DNA of 64,000 bases from Fragum whitleyi (Eukaryota; Mollusca; Bivalvia; Cardiida; Cardiidae), in the NCBI GenBank assembly GCA_948146395.1, contig OX411559.1, positions 31,898,708-31,962,707 of the forward strand, written 5' to 3'. The position numbers were made by a program, and so were the translations under genes. Shown in pieces: positions 59,514-64,000 of this stretch. Below the pieces are notes generated by a model, which saw only the letters and a list, made by a program, of their open reading frames with translations, ran no database searches and was not told the origin of the DNA. Each line of letters opens with the position of its first letter. Positions within the stretch are counted from its first letter, which is position 1.

Positions 59514-59891
59514 GTTGGCAGCATATTTTTCATTATCAAATCTATAATTCTTCTTTAATATATCACTACAAAGAACGCTATCACAGTATATCAAAATGAA
59601 TTTTTACATTTTGTTGTATTTCTACATTAAATATCACATAAGGAATTAATCGAAGTAAGCAAATATAAACAAATTTGACTTAAATTTTATAATCTGTAAA
59701 AAATGTTTTATAAGAAACACAACAGTAACAGCCGCGCTCTCGGGAGAATAATTCAAGAAATGCCTTTTTCATAAATCGTCTGTTTAAGCTTAATCAAGCT
59801 TCTTATAGCCTTTAAAGCAAACTGTGAAACCACATGAAAATTAACATAAGTCAACACACATTAATATGGCAATCGTTTCTATGTCTTAAAG

Positions 59892-60051
59892 GTGTTCAGG
59901 ACTCTGCTGGCGGCATTGTAAAGCGACAGATAGACCTTGCTATCCTGAGGGGGAAAACTTCAATTCATTGCGGTAAGGACTTTTTCGACTATGCACAAGA
60001 GTACCTACAGACAACAAATGAACAGTCGTCATGTACAAGACGAATATTTAG
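59892..60051 (+). pseudogene. Decayed gene, exon 3
   Basis: Acceptor TCTTAAAG; joins in phase to exon 2 to give AKGVQDSAGGIVKRQIDLAI. It continues with a helix FFDYAQEYLQTTNEQS and ends RRIF before AG|GTAAGC. No stop or frameshift in this exon. Confidence 0.75.
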
Positions 60052-60139
60052 GTAAGCAAATTTAAATGGAATAGTCAACAACAATTAACAACGAACAAAT
60101 AATTTTTCGTCCGTAATCTTTGTTAGTTAAGTGTCTTAA

Positions 60140-60303
60140 GGTAGTAGACCCGTAATAGTCTCGAAAAAATTCAGAACTCATGGTCTTTCACAATGTTAAC
60201 CGAGGTTTTCCCAGGTTATGAAATCAATTAGGAAACCTCGGTTAACATTGTTAAAGTTAATTTGAATTCCGAAAAGCTGTGGAACTGTTAGAGGTCCACT
60301 ACC
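60140..60303. mobile_element. TTAA-flanked MITE in intron of decayed gene
   Basis: TTAA at 60136-60139 and 60304-60307. Ends GGTAGTAGACC ... GGTCCACTACC, with an inner stem AATGTTAACCGAGGTTT / AAACCTCGGTTAACATT. The 164-bp element sits between exons 3 and 4. It is a different family from the TTAA MITE at 29939, as the ends differ. Confidence 0.85.
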
Positions 60304-60717
60304 TTAAGAATGCATTCACGAGGTAGGGTCATCTCATTTGCAAGTATCCTGGGTTGTTACATATGTACTCTTGAAGCATAATTGATAATAACTGGAAAGG
60401 ATTTTATAAACGATTTTTCAATATTTAAAAAAATGTCTTAGAATAGCATTTAAATCTGATTGAGCCTTTACTAGCTATACCCTGTTGATATTACGTTTTA
60501 AAAATGTTCTTATATGGTAAATTCGTGCGTGTTTGGCCCGAATTAATACCATATTAATGTCTTCTACATTTCAAATAGATTGTTTTTAAGGTACATGACC
60601 AATCGGATTTTTTTTGCGTATTTATTTATGTTAAAATGTCATTTCTAATCTCTCTATCCGTATTGTTATTGAGTATTGTTATTGAGTTTGATTTATTTTG
60701 TTTTATTTCCTTTTAAG

Positions 60718-60898
60718 GTTTGTTGGATGCACAGATGTTGTCAGGGATCGCAATAGACAATTTCAGCCCGTAATAAAAAACAGGGACATCCATTGTATCC
60801 TGTCTACCCGAAGCGGGATCTTGGAGGCAAGAGAGCTATCCTGCTACTCATGCAGGACCTGTTCAGAAGGAGCTTACGACGAATCTCAGGAAAGTTAA
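60718..60898 (+). pseudogene. Decayed gene, exon 4 (Cys-rich end)
   Basis: Acceptor TTCCTTTTAAG; reads RFVGCTDVVRDRNRQFQPV then ILSTRSGILEARELSCYSCRTCSEG and stops at TAA or TAG near 60898. The Cys-x2-Cys pattern may bind zinc. Joined with exon 3 it continues in phase. Confidence 0.65.
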
Positions 60899-60960
60899 AG
60901 AAATTCTCAAAAGGATTATACTACTTTATTTATCAGGCCAACACTCATACCGATAAGTTT

Positions 60961-61165
60961 GTCGGTCCGATTACTTCAGTCGGTAGAGCACCGGACTTCA
61001 TAACAATTGAAGGTCGATCGCAAAGGCTGGCACACTAACAAACTAATTGGCTTTCGAGTGAGACGTTAAATCGAGGTCCCGTGAGACAGTGCTTTACACC
61101 AAGAATGTTAAAGAAGCATGGAGAATCTCAGCAGAAGTTTCGTCATATATCCTTACACTAACAAT
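60961..61165 (+). mobile_element. tRNA-derived SINE, second family
   Basis: A tRNA-like head has an A box (TTACTTCAGTCGGTAGAGCACC) and a decayed B box (AGGTCGATCGC). The body includes GAGACGTTAAATCGAGGTCCCGTG and AAGAATGTTAAAGAAGC, words I associate with a broadly shared mollusc SINE core. The 3' end is not sharp. It is unrelated in body to the SINE at 63291. Confidence 0.6.
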
Positions 61166-61847
61166 TAACTATCTTCTGACGGCGTCGCTCAACATGGGCA
61201 TGCGCTACGGTAGCGACGAAAAACAAACGGAAATATACACCCATATAGGTGTATTTTCAAAACTGAGCTCTGACGTAGGCGTTGATTCAATTACGATAGG
61301 TATATCGGGTATACTTAAAAAAAGTATATGATAGGAATTGAACGTGGAACCTCCTTCACAACTTTGAAAGTACACGAATGAGTAAACCTTACGATCTTTG
61401 GCAAGCAATACGTTTGATTTGAAAGGCAATTTCTATCATTTTAAGGTATTGTTCAAACCTGTTTTATTTATCTTAAAAGAATAGCACAGGAATTTAACCG
61501 TTAAAAGTAGATTTCACGGCTCAAAACGCAAAATCTACCTACACCGATAAGTTTTCTTCTTCCGCGTACAAGATAAAGTATTTGAGATAACGTGTAGATG
61601 GTTGTAAACTTTTAAGACTAGAGATTTTAGATTATTCGCGATCATTATTTTAGATGAGTAAGAACGTTTTTACTTTACAATCATAATTGAATATTAAGTT
61701 TAATTTAAACTAGTTTTATGTGTGTTTGGTTTAAAGTCAACTTTATAACCCTCGTTTTGAGGAACAGCTATTTGCTATATTTGTTTAGTGTCGAAATAAA
61801 GAACGTTATATTATGTTTTATACTCTTTCAAACTAGTACACGTTTTT

Positions 61848-62078
61848 TGATTGAATGGAGTTTTACTCCGCTTTCAACATTATTTCAGTTAGATGGCGGC
61901 GACTGGAGCACATAACAATGGTTTCCTGGTATTTCTCTTACCAGTACAACCACCACATTCTTTCCTAGCCTCAAACAGCTATCTCACATAGGTCTACGAT
62001 TATCAAACCATTGGTGAAAGACAAATAGTCGGAAAGAATGAGTGTCGCTGTCGGAGATCGAACCCGGAACCTCTAGAA
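61848..62078 (-). mobile_element. tRNA-type SINE, head truncated
   Basis: Tail TTGATTGAATGGAG, body CGCTTTCAACATTATTTCAG, ACTGGAGCACATAACAATGG, CTCACATAGGTCTACGATTATC and the head B box GAGATCGAACCCGGAACCTC are present on the minus strand. The A-box half is missing, replaced by AACAATACGGGGG. Confidence 0.8.
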
Positions 62079-62261
62079 ACAATACGGGGGAACCTTTCTC
62101 ATAATGTTTAACGACACATATTTGGTGTACACACAGCTTCTGCAGACATTATAGACCAAGATCAGCCTGCATAGACCTAAGCCTACATGGCATGCTTTCT
62201 ACCTTACCACTGTTGGAAAATTGAGATTGCCTGGTTGAAATGTTCCAAAAACCTGTCATTT

Positions 62262-63026
62262 TTAGCTCCACTAGCCGAAGGCCAGCGAGCTATTGTCATA
62301 GCGTAGTGTCCGTCGTGCGTCCGTCCGTCCATCCGTGCGTAAACTTTTTCTTAAACATCTTCTCCTCCCAAACCAATCGGCGGGTTTTAACCAAACTTGG
62401 TAGAAATGTTCCTTGGGTGGCCCTCTTCTTAAATTGTTCAAAGAATTTCAATTGGCCCCCAAATATGGGCATGGCCTGGCATGGCATTTTTTCACTTTGA
62501 AATCTTTAAAAATCTTCTCCTCCCAAACTATTGGGCCGATTTCAATGAAACTTGGCATGGATGTTCCTTGGGTGATCCTTTACTTAAATTGTTCAAGAAA
62601 TTTTGACTGGCCCATAAATTTGGGTGTGGCAGGACGGGGCTTATTCTGAGGCCAAAATCTTTGAACGATATCTCCTCCGGAACCACTCAGCCAATTTCAA
62701 TGAAACTTTACCAGAATGTTTCTTGGGTGACTATTTACTTAAATTGTTCAAGAAATTTTGATTTGTCCATAAATATGGGCGTGGCAGGCGGGGCCTATTC
62801 TGAGCCCGAAATCTTTGAACGACATCTTCTCAACCTTATGTTTTAATAAGATGGGTGAAGGGTTGAAGGTTCATTGTGATTGAGTATTTTGGTGTAATAT
62901 GGACCAGAACCAGTTAATCATTATTAAATAGGTCTTAGGAGATTTTGGGGTGTTAATTTATTTATTTAATGAAAGTCTAAAGATTTAAAGCCAGTGGAGC
63001 GATACAGGCCCTCTTGGGCCTGTTGT
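62262..63026 (-). mobile_element. Hairpin-ended element (CTTCGGCC subfamily)
   Basis: TTTAGCTCCACTAGCCGAAGGCCAGCGAGCTATTGTCATAGC forms the terminal hairpin region, then GTCCGTCGTGCGTCCGTCCGTCC, and four units of about 150-160 bp anchored by CTCCTCCCAAAC and GTTCCTTGGGTG (about 62364, 62517, 62671). It ends GGCCCTCTTGGGCCTGTTGT. The short ORFs 62240-62846 are read-through of the units. Confidence 0.75.
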
Positions 63027-63093
63027 TGTACATGATATAACTTCAAAAGGATAAGAGTTAAGTTTTTTCATAATAATATATTTTTATTTCTAG

Positions 63094-63165
63094 CATCGAA
63101 AATGTTGCTCGAGCTTATTCTCGGTACGATGCCTTTTGGAATCCTTTGGAATCCCATCCATTGTG
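63094..63165 (+). CDS. Possible isolated 72-nt exon
   Basis: TTTTTATTTCTAG precedes and GTAAGC follows, both strong splice consensus. The 72 bases are one open frame of 24 codons, with a protein-like reading (IENVARAYSRYDAFWNPLES). No family recognised. It could be a further exon of the decayed gene upstream or belong to a gene beyond the window. Confidence 0.35.
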
Positions 63166-63290
63166 GTAAGCGACAAAGATACATGTACTTTTAAACAATG
63201 ATTAACTGATTAAATCAATGAGTTAACAGATACATAGATAAATATATCGATAAATAAATGCATGAGATTTACCAACTGTAAGGAGTTCAT

Positions 63291-63586
63291 TGATTGATTG
63301 ATTGATTGATTGATAGATTGAATGGAGTTACGCCGCTTTCAACATTTTTTCAGTTATATCGCCGAGGCTGGAGTACCTAACAATGGATTCCTGATATTTC
63401 TCTCACCAGTACAACCATCACATCCTTTCCTAGCCTCCAAGTTCTATCTCACATAGGTCTACGATTATCGACTCATTAGTGAGAGACAAATAGTCGGTAA
63501 GATTGAGTGCCGCCGTCGGGGATCGAACCCGGGACCTCTAGAATGACAGTCCGACGCGCTACCAACTGAGCTACGACGGCGTCTTC
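63291..63586 (-). mobile_element. Full-length tRNA-derived SINE with TSD
   Basis: AAGGAGTTCAT (63280-63290) and AAGGAGTTTAT (63587-63597) are the target duplication with one mismatch. Minus-strand head: acceptor-like GACGCCGTCG, A box TAGCTCAGTTGGTAGCGCG, B box GGGTTCGATCCCC. The body is as in the other copies; the tail is (ATCA)n seen as (TTGA)n at 63291-63324. This is the best-preserved copy in the window. Confidence 0.9.
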
Positions 63587-64000
63587 AAGGAGTTTATCGA
63601 GGATTTGTAACTTCAATTCAATATTTTGAAGAATAGGATTGATTTTCTGTCATTTATAAAGTATATGTATTAGGATTTCTTCTACTTTTTTGCAAAAGAG
63701 CACATCTTCTCATTTGTAATTTTCATTTTGTAAAATGATGAATTTGTTGGCAATAACCTGTGTATTGTTCGTAAATTTAAGCCATTGGCAATATGTATCG
63801 TTTATTATCTTGAAGGTTTTTGAATAAATAAAATTTTGATCAGTCTTGGTTGAAACCATCAAAGATAGATAACCAATTATTTTGACTCGTAGAAATCTCG
63901 TTATTTTTTTTCAACGGTAGTTAGAGTTTTTTTTTGTTTTTTTTTTTAATACTTTGGTAAATAATGAAAGAAATGGTGACTTATTCATGGGTCACGAGTC

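Larger units (their letters stand above)
57068..60898 (+). pseudogene. Decayed multi-exon transposase-like gene
   Basis: At least four exons can be joined through correct GT/AG sites in consistent phase: 57068-58594, 59136-59513, 59892-60051 and 60718-60898. The product had a Lys/Arg-rich N-terminus, a conserved middle with DFWLNPSISR and GPRVYASHM, a Cys cluster (Cys-x4-Cys-x2-Cys), a beta-strand ending in IHDFSEN, then TDGC-QYKSR, YFETSHAKG and a late Cys-rich end. The Asp residues of HDFSEN and TDGC are in the right order for the first two acidic residues of an RNase H/DDE fold. Frameshifts near 57535, 57775, 58170 and 59335 and an in-frame TAA at 57402 show loss of function unless they are sequence errors. 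Similar proteins are common as uncharacterised multi-copy families in cnidarians and molluscs, from memory. Confidence 0.75.

Noticed and set aside
62240..62846. Overlapping ORFs on both strands
   Set aside because: They are the core units of the hairpin-ended element at 62262-63026.

Overview
The window looks like AT-rich, non-coding-dominated nuclear DNA of a marine invertebrate, most likely a bivalve mollusc. The reasons are: split genes with GT/AG introns and no bacterial-type gene packing; long poly-A tracts; tRNA-headed SINEs; a LINE tail; and many copies of a repeat with a TTTTAGCTCACCTGAGC-type terminal hairpin, (CCGT)n-like runs and roughly 105-185 bp internal tandem units, which I know mainly from bivalve genomes. 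The species cannot be named from the sequence. There is no complete intact protein-coding gene. The ORFs I examined that fall inside repeats appear spurious; other short ORFs without recognisable family or exon signals are not annotated.

Layout. Bases 1-5642 are nearly identical to 20718-26357 (direct orientation, about 20.7 kb apart). The right edge of the shared segment falls inside the last exon of a class A GPCR: copy 2 (26334-26624) keeps a splice acceptor, TM6, TM7 with NPFIY, helix 8 and a stop, while copy 1 (5619-5720) runs into unrelated DNA after about eight codons. Between the copies lie MITEs and foldback elements (6116-6840, 7941-8608), a Tc1/mariner-type non-autonomous element (10291-11460) nested in a hairpin-ended repeat, several hairpin-ended tandem-core elements (13467-14848, 15658-16452, 18838-20038), SINEs, and a LINE 3' end (20489-21069).

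From 26.6 to 48 kb no gene is recognised, but several clear elements are: a SINE just downstream of the GPCR stop, an 11-unit minisatellite of about 48 bp (28055-28570), two inverted copies of a palindromic repeat (28600-28985 and 44385-44745), a TTAA-flanked palindromic MITE (29939-30287), further hairpin-ended elements, and a solo LTR of about 1.45 kb (45901-47354) with a GAGTG target duplication and a related unfilled site at 27.56 kb.

Bases 48522-54118 form a 5.6 kb imperfect inverted duplication whose outer ends and centre all carry a PIF/Harbinger-like GGGGCC-GTTTCATCAA terminus. Downstream, 57068-60898 is a decayed gene of at least four exons that encoded a basic N-terminus, a Cys motif and an RNase H/DDE-like core (HDFSEN ... 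TDGC-QYKSR), now broken by frameshifts and stops. The last 3 kb holds three SINEs, another hairpin-ended element and one possible isolated exon.

The window is therefore best read as a transposon-rich intergenic or intronic stretch with one surviving GPCR terminal exon and one dead transposase-like gene. No operon or pathway logic applies.
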